Positions 17,601 through 27,744 of a DNA stretch of 64,000 nt are shown one piece after another. Under the pieces are notes generated by a model that saw nothing but the letters and a program-made list of their open reading frames with translations, ran no database searches and was not told the origin of the DNA. Both the position numbers and the translations under genes were made by a program. The stretch is from a virus. Location: the IMG/VR virus record IMGVR_UViG_3300025853_000041, positions 41,182 to 105,181 of that record. One strand, given 5' to 3'. How positions within the stretch are numbered: the first letter of the stretch is position 1; each line of letters begins with the position of its first letter.

Positions 17601-20600
17601 AAGCTGCTCCAATAGTAGAAGAACCCACAGAAGAGGTTAGCCCTGAGGACAGTCCAGAGACTGTTGAGGGGAATGAAATCACTGATACTGGCATCCCAGA
17701 GGCTGCACCTCCTGTGACTACAACTCCATTTGGCACTGTCTCAACAGATAGAAACCAAGAAGTTGAAATGTTAGCAGAGGAATTCAAAGAAGCAGTATCA
17801 GAAGATATGGAAACTATTGAAGGTATGATTGAAGATGCACCTGAAGCTCCACCTATGGACATTTTTATGGACATGGATGAAGATGAGATGATTGAATCTT
17901 TAGGAGGTAAAAATCAAGGTAATCCTTTAGTAAGTATAGGTAACAAGATGAAAGATTTTGTTGCAAAGGCTAAGAAAACCACAGGTAGAGATGTAACTTT
18001 TGAAGATTTCTTATTAGCTGTTGCTGGTAGAGGACCAATATCTGATTACAAAAGCTACTTAACCTTATTTGCAAATGCTTGGAGCAATGCAGGTTTAGGT
18101 CAAGTAAATGCTCAAGAAAAGTATATAGCTGCAGTTGAGATGGCAAACCTACTTAATGAAAAAATTGAGATGGCTACCAATGAAGTTCTAGAAATATCTC
18201 CAGAGCAAACTAAAAAATTAGAAACAGAAGAAAAAGCTTTAGGTTTAACAACCACTGAAACAGAGGTAGTTAATCGTGATGCTAATGGAATTCCTGTTGT
18301 TACTCAAAAAAGAGATAATGTCTTTGACGAGATTTACAAGATTAATAATGCTGCACTTGAGTTTACAGAAGAAGAAGTAACTGACCCTGAAACAGGAGAG
18401 GTATATATTCGTAGAACTACTGCTCCTATTGCAAAAAGAAATGAAGAAGCAGGCACAAATATTAATAATCTTGTACATCCTGACAAAAATAATAAAGGAG
18501 ATATTGTCACTGTTCCTAAACCTGTCCCAGAAGAGATAGGAAGTATTATGGTTTCAGTGAGAAATGATAAAGGAAGAACAGTTAAAAGAATATCTTTTGC
18601 AGAATGGGCTGAAGAGAATAGAGGAGACATGAGTATGGAAGAATTCTCTGAAACTGATGAATACATTGCAAAAGTTCCTATGTTTTATGTAGATAGTGAA
18701 GGACAAAAAATAGGCTGGGTAGCAGAGGCTGACTGGTTTAACCCTTCAACTGAAGGAGAAATGTCTGAAGCTGACAGAAACAACATTAAAGTAAGTAACC
18801 TTTCTGGAACTGAATTAGCTGAAATCGAAAGAAAAAAGCAAAGTGCTCTTTCATTAAGAAAAGAAATCTTAGCAGGGAATGTAGAACAATTTGAAATAGT
18901 TTCAGATGGTACTTCATTTGTTAGGTTATACTTCAAACAAGATGAAGAAGGTAACACTATACCTCCAAAACCTTTATCTGAGGTAGCTCCTGATAGTCAG
19001 ATAGCAATAATGGGAGTTAATGGTCTGCATTTTGTAGATGGTCAAACTCAAATTAGTACTGATGATATAATCAATTGGGGAGACAGTGATTCTGGTTTCT
19101 CAAGAAAAGTAGAAAAAGTTTCTGCTGATGGGAAATCTAAAAAGTTTGTTGTAGAGAATGCTAATAAAGCTGTATATCTTCAACATGTAGCTACTGTCAA
19201 TGGAGTTAAAAAATATGAGATTAGTCTCACTCAAAGACAAAATGATGAAAATGGTGCAGGTGTACCTAAATCAGTAATTGAGACTGTAAGAATTTTGGCT
19301 GCTGCTAATACTATTTTAATGAATGATACCTTTAGTGTTAAAAAACCTGGTAACATTCCTTTCATTGCTAAGGATAATCCTTATAGAATGACAAAAGAGC
19401 AAGCTCAACAGATTCATGATAAAGTTAAAAAAGAAACAGGACTTTCTTTATCTACATCTCTAAATGAGTTGATAGAAGGACTTGTTAACATTAAAGATGC
19501 TAAGGGAGGAAAAGTGAGTAGTGGTCTTACAATAGCTAGTCTATCTAACAGGTGGGACAAAGATAATGGTCATGCTGTTAAAGATTCACAGTTTGTTGAG
19601 AATACTAAATTTGGTAGAGACACACATTTAGGTAAAATTGTATCTATTGCTAAAACAGATAATGGACAATTTGAAGTAAATGTTATTGCAGAAAGTTATA
19701 TTGACTACTTAAAGGACACACATAAGACTAATATGATGGGTTACAATGTAGGCACAAGTGATAATCCTGTATATACTCCTGCTATTCAACAAGCAGTTAG
19801 AATCAAGCCAATCAGAAAAGTAAAACCAGTTAATGAAATTGTAGAAGAAAACACTACTGCTCCTACTGTTATACAAAAAACAGAGAAGATTGTAGAAGAA
19901 GTTAACAATATGGATGAAATTGCTGAGGTTTTGGATATTGAAGTGGAAACCAAAACTGAAGAGCAAAAAGTTGCAAGAGAGGCTGCTTTAAATAAAGCCA
20001 TTGCTACTATTGAAGCTCTTGGAGGTCAGGTAAACACTGTTGAAGAAAGTGATGAACTTATTGTTTCTGAAATGACTTCAGCACAAAATGTTACTGATTC
20101 AATATTAATTACTGAAGGATTAACAGTAGAACAAGAAGAAGACCTTATTGGTAGTCTTGCTGCTGAACTGGCAGATAAAAACGCTGATTATAAGCAGATA
20201 ATGATGAACCTAAATAGTGATTTAGCTCATGCAAATACTGCTATTACTAATTCTAAAAATGATTTAATTGATTTTAAAGGTAATCCTACTGTGGATGCTG
20301 TGTTAAATTCTTTAAATACTTTGAGCACACAAATTCAAAAAGTAAGAGAGAATAGAGATAGGCTGTTAGCTGAAGCTTCTGATAGAGGCAGAAGAGACAG
20401 TTTTGTTGTTGATGTTTATGAGGAGACAGAAGGAATGTCTGAAAAAGATTATGGTAAAAAAAGTAATGAAGCATTACCAGTAGATAAACTGGGGACTGCT
20501 TTGAAAAGAATATTTGCTAAAGTAGAAACAGGGCAAAAAGGATTCTTAGGTAGAAATAAAATTGCACCATTTAAAAGTATGTATGATACTGTTTTATTAA

Positions 20601-23600
20601 CACTATCTGAATCTATTGGAGCAACAACAGACTTTAAAGATATGATGAATATCTTAAGAGAATACTCTGATAGTAACTATTGGATGAAATCTTTAATTGA
20701 AAAATTAGAGGCTTCTGATGAACAAATACAAAATGCTTTTGTTTATAACATGCATGCTCAAAAAGTTACAGCTTATTTTTCAGGTTTTACTCAAAACAAT
20801 AATACTTTGAATGCTACATTTTATGAGAGTAATTCAAATTCTGCAGTGAGAGCCATTAAAAGAAACTGGCAAGATAACTTTAATAGAACTGCATTAAATG
20901 ATATGGGTCAATTGAACTTGGAAGAGGTTAATAGGCTATACAATGAATACTTAAGTTGGGGTAAAAGTCCTGAGAAACAAGATTCTGACACTTTAAGATA
21001 TTGGTTAGACAACTTTGGTATTCGTTTATCAGAGAAGACCATGGAACAGCTTATGTTAGGAGAACTAAGGATTGTAAAAGATGGTGTAGCAGTTAAGCAA
21101 CCATTTAAGGCTTTATTTGAGCATTCTGCAGGTGTATTCAATATTTTGAATGAATACCTTATAAAAAACAAAGATGCAAAAGGAGACTTAGGTTTCAGCA
21201 CAAACACAAAATTAAATCCTTTCAGTGATATGCACTCTTTATTAGAGCAATTAGCATATCTGGAAGCTAAAAATAATAATAAATATGCCAGTACTACAAG
21301 AAGGTCAGGTGGTAAAACTTTATCTGAAGTAGAGAATATGACATATTTTTACCAACAAATAAGAAAACTTAAAAACTCAGTATTGAGTAAAAACAGTTAT
21401 GTTGATAAATTAAGAAAAACAAGCTTTGCTCAAGATTCTTATATGTTGAGAATGCTTAAAGAAGACCCTGAATTTGTTGAAGCTTTTGACCATGGTTTGA
21501 TGGACCTTATGGCATTGAAAGATATCTATAAAGATTCTCCAATGTTTGCAAGTATAGAAGAATTAAGTGAAGAAGATTATCAATTAGCTTTAAGAATTGC
21601 ATTCCAAGCTAAAGGTAGAGATGCAAAAATGGACAAGAAAACTGGTTTTAAAATCAGATTATCAAACATGAATACTCTAACCAATTCTGATAAAGGTAGA
21701 ATGGTAATGTTGAAAACTTTTGTCTATGATTTTTTCAGAAGTGAACAAGCTTTTGATAAAGACGAAAAGGGGAACTTCGTATTTTCTGATAATTTGAATG
21801 AATTGATGTGGAATGATTATGTGATGCCTGAATTAAGAAGAATGCACACTTTCATTAATTCAAATCAAGTGACTGATATCAAAGGATATTCAGAGGGAGC
21901 TGTTAGATTTAATGTGTTCCCTGTCCTTAATACTATTACAAACAAAAAAGGGCAAACTATAAAAGAAGCTATTGAAGCTGGAGCCAGTTTAGAACAAATT
22001 AAAGAACAGTTTAAAACTGATGCCACTAAAGAAGTAGAGAAAAATACTTTTGCAGAAGCTGAAAAAGTTTCAACTAAAAGAAAAACTAATAATGATGCAG
22101 AATATTTGGCAGGAAGAAAAGTTGGAACTCCTGAAGAAAAAAACTTTTTAGCTGAAGTTGATTTTATTTTGAATTCTAAACTGAGTTCAATGAATTATAT
22201 GCAAATGGTTGCAGGAGACCCAGCATTATACTATAAATCAAAAGCTGACAGTACCTCCAAAAATTTAAAAGAGGCTACTAAAGCTTCTATGCAAAGTGCT
22301 ATTAACCTTGGTAAAAGGATGGCAGCAATGATTGCACCAGGAAAGAATTTAGCCAACTCAAAAGGAAACAAGTATATTCAATTATTTATGGATGACATAT
22401 ATGGGTCAGCTTCTAATTTAGAAGACATTATAGGTTGGCACTATCCTGTTGAAGAGATTGATGAGATGAATCCTGAAACAAAGATGTCTTACAGAGCAAT
22501 GATTAAAGTTTCTGTATCAGGAGACACTAAATATGACAAGATATTGAAAGCACAGTTTGATACTGTTTCAGATTTTATTGGAATTGAATCTACTGATGCT
22601 CAAGAATACTCAAGTGTTAAAGAACATCTTTATATCCTTGAAAAGCAAGGACGTTTACCTCAAGAGACAATTAATGAAATTCGTGAAAAGATTGATATGC
22701 AGCATAAATTTTACCACACTAAATCTAATGTGGGTAAACCTATTCCTGCTGAGTTGTCTTTGAGCACTATAATTAACAGCAAAAATAAAGCAATTGATGG
22801 TAAAACACAATTAGAGATTTTATTACAACCTATTAAGCCTGTTTATACAGGTAGTATGTTAGAAGGAGATGTGAATAGAATAGTCTATATAAAAACCTCA
22901 TCTTTCCCTTTAATACCTGAACTGACTGCTGGAACTAAGTTAGATAAACTTAGAGTACAAATGGAAAGAATAGAGCTTGAAACAGGAAAAACAGTGAGAG
23001 CTGTACACCATTCAGGAGCTAAAGTAGGTGGTTTTACTGCTGATAAAACTATAACTAACTTTGATGATGTAATTACAGCAGAAAATCATATGGTCTTAGA
23101 TAGAGAACATTTTAAAATTCAGCAGGATGTTCCAAGTAAAGCTGGAAAACCTCAAGATGATTATGTATCTATGGGTACTCAAATCTTTAAACTTTTATTT
23201 GGAGATGGTATTGATACTATGGAAGGGTTTGAATTTGATGGAGAACCTATTACAGGACAGGAACTTAAAGAGAAATTTTTCCAAACATTCTCAGGAATGG
23301 TAAATATGAAAAGAGGAGATTTATTAGAATCTTTAGGTTTGGACAAAAATATGGTTCCTAAAAATCTTGCAAAATCAAAAGAATTATTACAGAAACTACT
23401 TATTGCTGAAGCTAAGAGTAGAGGTTTTGCCAAGCAGGACCTTAAAGCTTTAGAGTTAGTAGGAAAAAATAAAAACTTTAGATTGCCACTATGGGCTTCA
23501 GGAAACAGTAATAAGTTTGAAGCAATGTTAAATGCATTAATCAATAATAAAATCTTCAGACAAAAGATTCCAGGTAACAAGTTTGTTACTGCTTCTGAAG

Positions 23601-26600
23601 GAAACATGGAGCTCCAAGAGGGGATTGAAGGATACCAACATATGAGTAAAGTAATTCGTATTGGAAACTATAAAGGAGGAGAGCTACAAAGTACAACCAC
23701 AAAAGATGGTAAACTACTTAAAGCTCAAGTACTTATGCCTTCAAGAATAAAATTAGGAGGAAGATTAGTTGATATCTTTGACGACTTTATAGAAGAAACT
23801 GGAGAGGGTACTTACATTAAGTTAGTAGATGGAGCATATCAATTGAAGACTGAAATGATGGATGAAAAACTATTAGAACAGTTTGTATTTAGAATCCCTA
23901 CTTCTTCTCATGGTTTAGGCTCAGCAGTTGAAATTGCAGGATTCCTTCCACCAGAGTCAGGAGATTTAGTTATAACTCCTAAAAGTTTTGTTGCTCAAAT
24001 GGGTCAAGATTTTGATATTGATGCTTTAACAGCATATCAATATAATCATGTAGTGAGAGAAGATGGAAGAATTGAAAAATTAACTCAAGAGAACAAAGAT
24101 GTATATTTAGAAGAAAAGAAAAGACAAATTGCTGATTTAGAACAATCTATCAGACAAAATGGTAAATATGGTCCTGAGACTGCAATATTATTTAATGATA
24201 TTTTAGCTTCATTATTAGGAGAAGAAGAAAGTTTAGCTTTCAATATGTATCCTGAAACTGAAGAGGAATTACAAGAAGCTATCAAAAAGCTTAAATCTGA
24301 GATTCCTAAAAACATGGATAAGAAACTATTAGAAAATGACTTTATTCAAATTCATATTTCTGTATTCTCTAATCCAGCAGCTCAACAAAAAATAAACAAA
24401 GCTTTATCTATGGCATTTGCTGAAGGACAGGCTGAAGATATTGAAGAACTTATTCAAAGTCTTGAGGAAGAGGGTACGACATTTGACATGTTGTCTCCTG
24501 AATATCAAAGAGTTAAAATGGATAATGGTTCAACAGGGCAGGTTGCTATTGGTATTTACGCCAAAGCAATTACCTTACACAGTAATATGCAACAAGCTTT
24601 AGTAAAAGGTGGTGTGCATCTTACACGAAAAGTATTTAAGAATGGTAAGCTAAAGAAAACAAGAGCTGGGATTGCAATTGGTAATCTCTACTCTTCTGGA
24701 AACTTTGGTACAGATATGACAATATCAAATTCTAAGAATAAAACTATTTTAGGTTTAAGAAGAGCTATCTCAACAGTGTTAGATGAAAGAGCAAATACTG
24801 CAACAGATAATGAAAAAGCACAAATTTTGGGTAAAACTGGTTTGAACCATAAGAGTGCAATTGCTGTTGATAGTATGTTGGCTATGTTAGGTTTTGATGC
24901 TGAGCACCAAATTATAGGGAAAGCATCAGGTTATACTGCGACAGAAAAACCTTCAGAATTTAATGAGGATAATCCATTTCATAGAAGCAAAAAGATTGCA
25001 GGTGGTAAAACAATTTACTATAAAGAATATTCTATACCTTATCTTCTACACTCTCAACCTATTGTGAAGGAATTCTTTGCTTTACTTGGAGAGAAAGAGT
25101 CGATTAGTGCTGAAGAATTCTCTATGAATCCAAAAGGAGAGGTTATACAAGAACTAATTCTTAAGTATGGTGGACCAGAATATACCATAGTAAATGGAGA
25201 GTATGGTATAATGATACCTGCACAAGATGGCACAGATAGAATGTACTTTGAATCTTCACAAAGAAATGAAGAGTTTACAGGACAGAGATTAGCTGACAAT
25301 ATAAAATTAGGAGATAAGGCAGACACTATACAACAATTAGAGATTCTTGCTTTATATACTCAATTAATGACAGATGCTGATGGGATTAAAGAAGCTAACA
25401 AACATGTTGACCTGGATAACTTAGGAAAATCAATGTGGGAGTCTTCTACAAAAGAAGAGGAATTTAGAGAATATTTTACAAACCTAGAGGCTAATTCTAA
25501 TCTTGAAGGTATTGAAAATCTTGTAGGAGAATTCTATGAGAGATTTGAAGTTGAACAGATGGAAGAGGCTGACCAAGAGGGATTATTATATTTAGGAGAT
25601 AATATCTTCTTAAAACCTACTACTAATCAGGGAGTTATGATTGGCTCAGCTTTATCTTTAAGTGCAAATATCTTTAATGGGTTATTCCCTGCCAAGAGTG
25701 TGTACTTAAATAAAGTGGTTAATAAAATTCTTGCAAATAGCAGAATAAACCCCAATAATTCTTTTGCTGTTATTAAGGCAAAAGAGAAGATTTTTCAAGA
25801 GGTTAAAAAATATTTGACAAGTGCTGAAATACTTGGATTATTCAATACAAATGCTAAAGAAGTCAGAGAAAATCTTTTCATTGACGTTCCTGGATACAAC
25901 ACATCCTTAAGCAGTTACACTGATTATGTCTTAGCAGCAGGCTTGAAGAAAAATGAGAGTTCAGAGTATAAAGCTGGTTTAGATAAAGTGAGAGGAAACT
26001 TATTCCTTAACCTATTAAATTTCCAATATGGAGAAAATGGTAAACCATCTTTAATAACTTTCAACAATCAAGAATCTTTTGAAGCTAACCAAGAGGCTAT
26101 CTATACAGCATTTAAAGAACTTATTGCTGAAGATATATCTCTTCCAAGAATTATGAGAAATGGTAAATCAGAGTATTACTCAACAAGACTCTTGGCTCAA
26201 GAGCTTATAGCCTATTCTTATTCTTCTGGAGGTGTTATTCAAGGAGCAGTAGAATTTCATAAATTCTTGCCAATTGAATATTTAGATGATATGGTCACTA
26301 AAACTGCTCAAGGAAAAGAAATGACACCTTCAACAGTTCTTAGAAGATTCCACACACTATTCAACAATGATGATAATAATGTGGTATTCTTAGAAGAGTT
26401 TGAGCAACAGTTTTACCAGAACAATCCAGGGATGGCAGCTCAACATAAGTTGAAAAGAAGTCCTATCAAAGAAGGTGGAGAGTTTTACACTCTTAAATTT
26501 TCTACTGAAGGACCATTACCAACATATATTTCTGAAAGAGCACCAAATGTAGGAGGCAAAAACAGAAGTAAGCTTAAACAACATCAGTGGAAACTGTATA

Positions 26601-27739
26601 AATTAGATAGTGCATCTAAAGTGTACTATCCAATTACCACTTTAGGAACTTTTGGTATGGCTGAATATGAATATCAAAATCAAAACTTAACTTCAAGTAT
26701 GCTTGAAAAAGAGTTTGTCAATAATAAAGCTTCAGGAATAGAGGTTCAAATGAGAGAAGATGATATTTTAGGGGAACTTCCTGGGGAGGGCACACCTTTA
26801 GTTGATGCAGTTGGTATGATTGCCAATGGCGAGTTTGGAGATAGTCAAAGACTAATCCAAATAGCTAAGTTTATTGGACCATTATTGAAAACTCAAGACA
26901 CTCTTAAGTATAATCAAGGGAATGTATTTGCTAAAGGTAGTACAGGAAAGAAAACTGGGCAGGTTTCACTTAACACTGATAAAATTAGTTCAAGAGAAGA
27001 TTATGCAATTACACTATTGCATGAGTCTCTTCATAATTTGACTTCTAGGTTTATGACAGAATTCCTTAATGAAGATGGCACTGTTAAGAAAAATGCTCCA
27101 AGTGAAATGTACACTTTTATGAATGTTTATAATCAGTATAAAACAGAGTTAAGAAAACTTGACCCTGATAAGTATGACCAATTCATGAAAGAATTTACTG
27201 CTTACAAGGAAAAAAGAAAGAATAATGAATCTGTGAGACCTGATGGGTTTACTTTAAAAGGTGATGAATTTGAAGCTTATTATGCTATGGTAAATCCAAA
27301 AGAATTCTTAGCAGTAACCTTATCAAATGAGAATGACCACTTTAAAAAGTTAGCAAATCAAATGGATTATTATTCAAAAGTAAAAGGATTTAGAAACAAA
27401 TTAGTAGATATTATTACAAGAATCGTTAATATAATCGCTAAAAGAGAGAATTTACGAGAAAATTCAGTAGCTTTGCAGGCGATACAAGAAAGCCTGATGG
27501 TAGTTAAAGCTGGTTCAAAGTTTAATTACCAAGCTCAGAAAAGTATAACTCCAGACTTTATGCCTCCTGATATTAGAGATGACATCGGAATGCCTGCTGG
27601 AAGATTAGCAGAAATAGAGGCAATGATGTTACAGGATTCTCAATTACAAGAATTACCTGAAGGTTTCATGCCTGAAGGTGCTTCAGCAGGAGCTTCTTTC
27701 TTAAGTGTTACAGAAGACATAAATAACAAATGTAAATAA
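14660..27739 (+). CDS. Giant virion RNA polymerase polyprotein with C-terminal HExxH domain
   Basis: A 4359-residue protein. Residues 3117-3121 read D-F-D-I-D within VAQMGQDFDIDAL, preceded by GFLPPESGDLVITP. This is the Mg-binding DxDxD motif of the crAss-like single-chain RNA polymerase (the family of phage phi14:2 gp66, related to YonO and cellular two-barrel polymerases). A Lys in SGAKVG (K2788) fits the conserved lysine of the first double-psi barrel (inference). The N-terminal ~1150 residues are helical with a Gly-rich hydrophobic part (about 387-430) and a Pro/Glu-rich linker (about 980-1060); they look like ejected cargo. Near the C-terminus H4121-E-S-L-H4125 with E4215 in NPKEF fits a gluzincin-type metalloprotease. 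Known family members are ejected and transcribe early genes. No frameshift was seen over 13 kb. Confidence 0.9.
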   Translation: MNEEDILQLKLAGYIVENGNILSPEGQFLSNVEVNGKAYNSLDSEEDYNYLKEAEETILSDRTAAEEAKNQQKEKITQYEANPLIFADLDDVSDEVFTEYMDKKAEDNEPGAYMLKDDLIAEKKSEAIQEDLVNNLETGEPLSTNTIFTEIQKDTMFQDKGINFDILKEVLPTENRIKEIENVDEDVDTILKGVTSEKKDKDRNIFSKLGDWMWDGIYSGIAALTPDGVGMDDKDLKKEYVGLNEKRKNLLKPEIAKISNVLKEELDFYNKDYEENYSNAGALFGREDQDINNYVRRQLQSKINYLDSFVDDANVYNLISEEFLTDVGTLGLRDAHDAVKYRAHLIGKLENGEELTPTEQRAVENLGRIDLLGGLDLEQSTLYNLTYGAGHSVSYLAGGVFGRMAGKVVGKGIAKGVTGAVGSNFASKLATAGGKQVVKESIGRTVGLVGDIATQATLHTSNLANTIDNYYGTVHMGFDEDGNKVLETDRMQYESVQRDITLYEDALNSGLVPEDQLEATKSNLKYLKQMFSEMKEPQTVGGALAKSWTGNFVESASEVATLNVLKGIPNNLVTRKLTEGLRKTPTWKNLVSKTKSFTAGPTNILNKINKPFPKTMEALNSFSGNRLGNVTIGGNLEEALEEVAVQVVPVWGETDKEAAARKDELLHGSFYFNVLAQAPLQKIIMSPVGTAIRGKNYINRKLDADYRQTKKNFNELMKDLQKGGLEKEEFDEILMAAGSGNFSQLEYKNKIKELDERGETVQANKIRENRIFNAAFMAMKHGKGKEFISALEKSLAKQQAPTTIPTQKEAATIAATIQAITEAKAVQKSMKKVEGLPNAEFILNLEYNKRNLEKNKEGIRAELSAIDASELLSDEQKEGQRLMWDGLMEDTEKGLRVLNKKIEGEKSPTKIKRYKDEASMMVFAKRHLEQQKKEGVEQMSLETAIEEAYGKSISNSSKKKVLKTMEAVEILQIAQQEAKEKAAPIVEEPTEEVSPEDSPETVEGNEITDTGIPEAAPPVTTTPFGTVSTDRNQEVEMLAEEFKEAVSEDMETIEGMIEDAPEAPPMDIFMDMDEDEMIESLGGKNQGNPLVSIGNKMKDFVAKAKKTTGRDVTFEDFLLAVAGRGPISDYKSYLTLFANAWSNAGLGQVNAQEKYIAAVEMANLLNEKIEMATNEVLEISPEQTKKLETEEKALGLTTTETEVVNRDANGIPVVTQKRDNVFDEIYKINNAALEFTEEEVTDPETGEVYIRRTTAPIAKRNEEAGTNINNLVHPDKNNKGDIVTVPKPVPEEIGSIMVSVRNDKGRTVKRISFAEWAEENRGDMSMEEFSETDEYIAKVPMFYVDSEGQKIGWVAEADWFNPSTEGEMSEADRNNIKVSNLSGTELAEIERKKQSALSLRKEILAGNVEQFEIVSDGTSFVRLYFKQDEEGNTIPPKPLSEVAPDSQIAIMGVNGLHFVDGQTQISTDDIINWGDSDSGFSRKVEKVSADGKSKKFVVENANKAVYLQHVATVNGVKKYEISLTQRQNDENGAGVPKSVIETVRILAAANTILMNDTFSVKKPGNIPFIAKDNPYRMTKEQAQQIHDKVKKETGLSLSTSLNELIEGLVNIKDAKGGKVSSGLTIASLSNRWDKDNGHAVKDSQFVENTKFGRDTHLGKIVSIAKTDNGQFEVNVIAESYIDYLKDTHKTNMMGYNVGTSDNPVYTPAIQQAVRIKPIRKVKPVNEIVEENTTAPTVIQKTEKIVEEVNNMDEIAEVLDIEVETKTEEQKVAREAALNKAIATIEALGGQVNTVEESDELIVSEMTSAQNVTDSILITEGLTVEQEEDLIGSLAAELADKNADYKQIMMNLNSDLAHANTAITNSKNDLIDFKGNPTVDAVLNSLNTLSTQIQKVRENRDRLLAEASDRGRRDSFVVDVYEETEGMSEKDYGKKSNEALPVDKLGTALKRIFAKVETGQKGFLGRNKIAPFKSMYDTVLLTLSESIGATTDFKDMMNILREYSDSNYWMKSLIEKLEASDEQIQNAFVYNMHAQKVTAYFSGFTQNNNTLNATFYESNSNSAVRAIKRNWQDNFNRTALNDMGQLNLEEVNRLYNEYLSWGKSPEKQDSDTLRYWLDNFGIRLSEKTMEQLMLGELRIVKDGVAVKQPFKALFEHSAGVFNILNEYLIKNKDAKGDLGFSTNTKLNPFSDMHSLLEQLAYLEAKNNNKYASTTRRSGGKTLSEVENMTYFYQQIRKLKNSVLSKNSYVDKLRKTSFAQDSYMLRMLKEDPEFVEAFDHGLMDLMALKDIYKDSPMFASIEELSEEDYQLALRIAFQAKGRDAKMDKKTGFKIRLSNMNTLTNSDKGRMVMLKTFVYDFFRSEQAFDKDEKGNFVFSDNLNELMWNDYVMPELRRMHTFINSNQVTDIKGYSEGAVRFNVFPVLNTITNKKGQTIKEAIEAGASLEQIKEQFKTDATKEVEKNTFAEAEKVSTKRKTNNDAEYLAGRKVGTPEEKNFLAEVDFILNSKLSSMNYMQMVAGDPALYYKSKADSTSKNLKEATKASMQSAINLGKRMAAMIAPGKNLANSKGNKYIQLFMDDIYGSASNLEDIIGWHYPVEEIDEMNPETKMSYRAMIKVSVSGDTKYDKILKAQFDTVSDFIGIESTDAQEYSSVKEHLYILEKQGRLPQETINEIREKIDMQHKFYHTKSNVGKPIPAELSLSTIINSKNKAIDGKTQLEILLQPIKPVYTGSMLEGDVNRIVYIKTSSFPLIPELTAGTKLDKLRVQMERIELETGKTVRAVHHSGAKVGGFTADKTITNFDDVITAENHMVLDREHFKIQQDVPSKAGKPQDDYVSMGTQIFKLLFGDGIDTMEGFEFDGEPITGQELKEKFFQTFSGMVNMKRGDLLESLGLDKNMVPKNLAKSKELLQKLLIAEAKSRGFAKQDLKALELVGKNKNFRLPLWASGNSNKFEAMLNALINNKIFRQKIPGNKFVTASEGNMELQEGIEGYQHMSKVIRIGNYKGGELQSTTTKDGKLLKAQVLMPSRIKLGGRLVDIFDDFIEETGEGTYIKLVDGAYQLKTEMMDEKLLEQFVFRIPTSSHGLGSAVEIAGFLPPESGDLVITPKSFVAQMGQDFDIDALTAYQYNHVVREDGRIEKLTQENKDVYLEEKKRQIADLEQSIRQNGKYGPETAILFNDILASLLGEEESLAFNMYPETEEELQEAIKKLKSEIPKNMDKKLLENDFIQIHISVFSNPAAQQKINKALSMAFAEGQAEDIEELIQSLEEEGTTFDMLSPEYQRVKMDNGSTGQVAIGIYAKAITLHSNMQQALVKGGVHLTRKVFKNGKLKKTRAGIAIGNLYSSGNFGTDMTISNSKNKTILGLRRAISTVLDERANTATDNEKAQILGKTGLNHKSAIAVDSMLAMLGFDAEHQIIGKASGYTATEKPSEFNEDNPFHRSKKIAGGKTIYYKEYSIPYLLHSQPIVKEFFALLGEKESISAEEFSMNPKGEVIQELILKYGGPEYTIVNGEYGIMIPAQDGTDRMYFESSQRNEEFTGQRLADNIKLGDKADTIQQLEILALYTQLMTDADGIKEANKHVDLDNLGKSMWESSTKEEEFREYFTNLEANSNLEGIENLVGEFYERFEVEQMEEADQEGLLYLGDNIFLKPTTNQGVMIGSALSLSANIFNGLFPAKSVYLNKVVNKILANSRINPNNSFAVIKAKEKIFQEVKKYLTSAEILGLFNTNAKEVRENLFIDVPGYNTSLSSYTDYVLAAGLKKNESSEYKAGLDKVRGNLFLNLLNFQYGENGKPSLITFNNQESFEANQEAIYTAFKELIAEDISLPRIMRNGKSEYYSTRLLAQELIAYSYSSGGVIQGAVEFHKFLPIEYLDDMVTKTAQGKEMTPSTVLRRFHTLFNNDDNNVVFLEEFEQQFYQNNPGMAAQHKLKRSPIKEGGEFYTLKFSTEGPLPTYISERAPNVGGKNRSKLKQHQWKLYKLDSASKVYYPITTLGTFGMAEYEYQNQNLTSSMLEKEFVNNKASGIEVQMREDDILGELPGEGTPLVDAVGMIANGEFGDSQRLIQIAKFIGPLLKTQDTLKYNQGNVFAKGSTGKKTGQVSLNTDKISSREDYAITLLHESLHNLTSRFMTEFLNEDGTVKKNAPSEMYTFMNVYNQYKTELRKLDPDKYDQFMKEFTAYKEKRKNNESVRPDGFTLKGDEFEAYYAMVNPKEFLAVTLSNENDHFKKLANQMDYYSKVKGFRNKLVDIITRIVNIIAKRENLRENSVALQAIQESLMVVKAGSKFNYQAQKSITPDFMPPDIRDDIGMPAGRLAEIEAMMLQDSQLQELPEGFMPEGASAGASFLSVTEDINNKCK

Positions 27740-27744
27740 TAATT

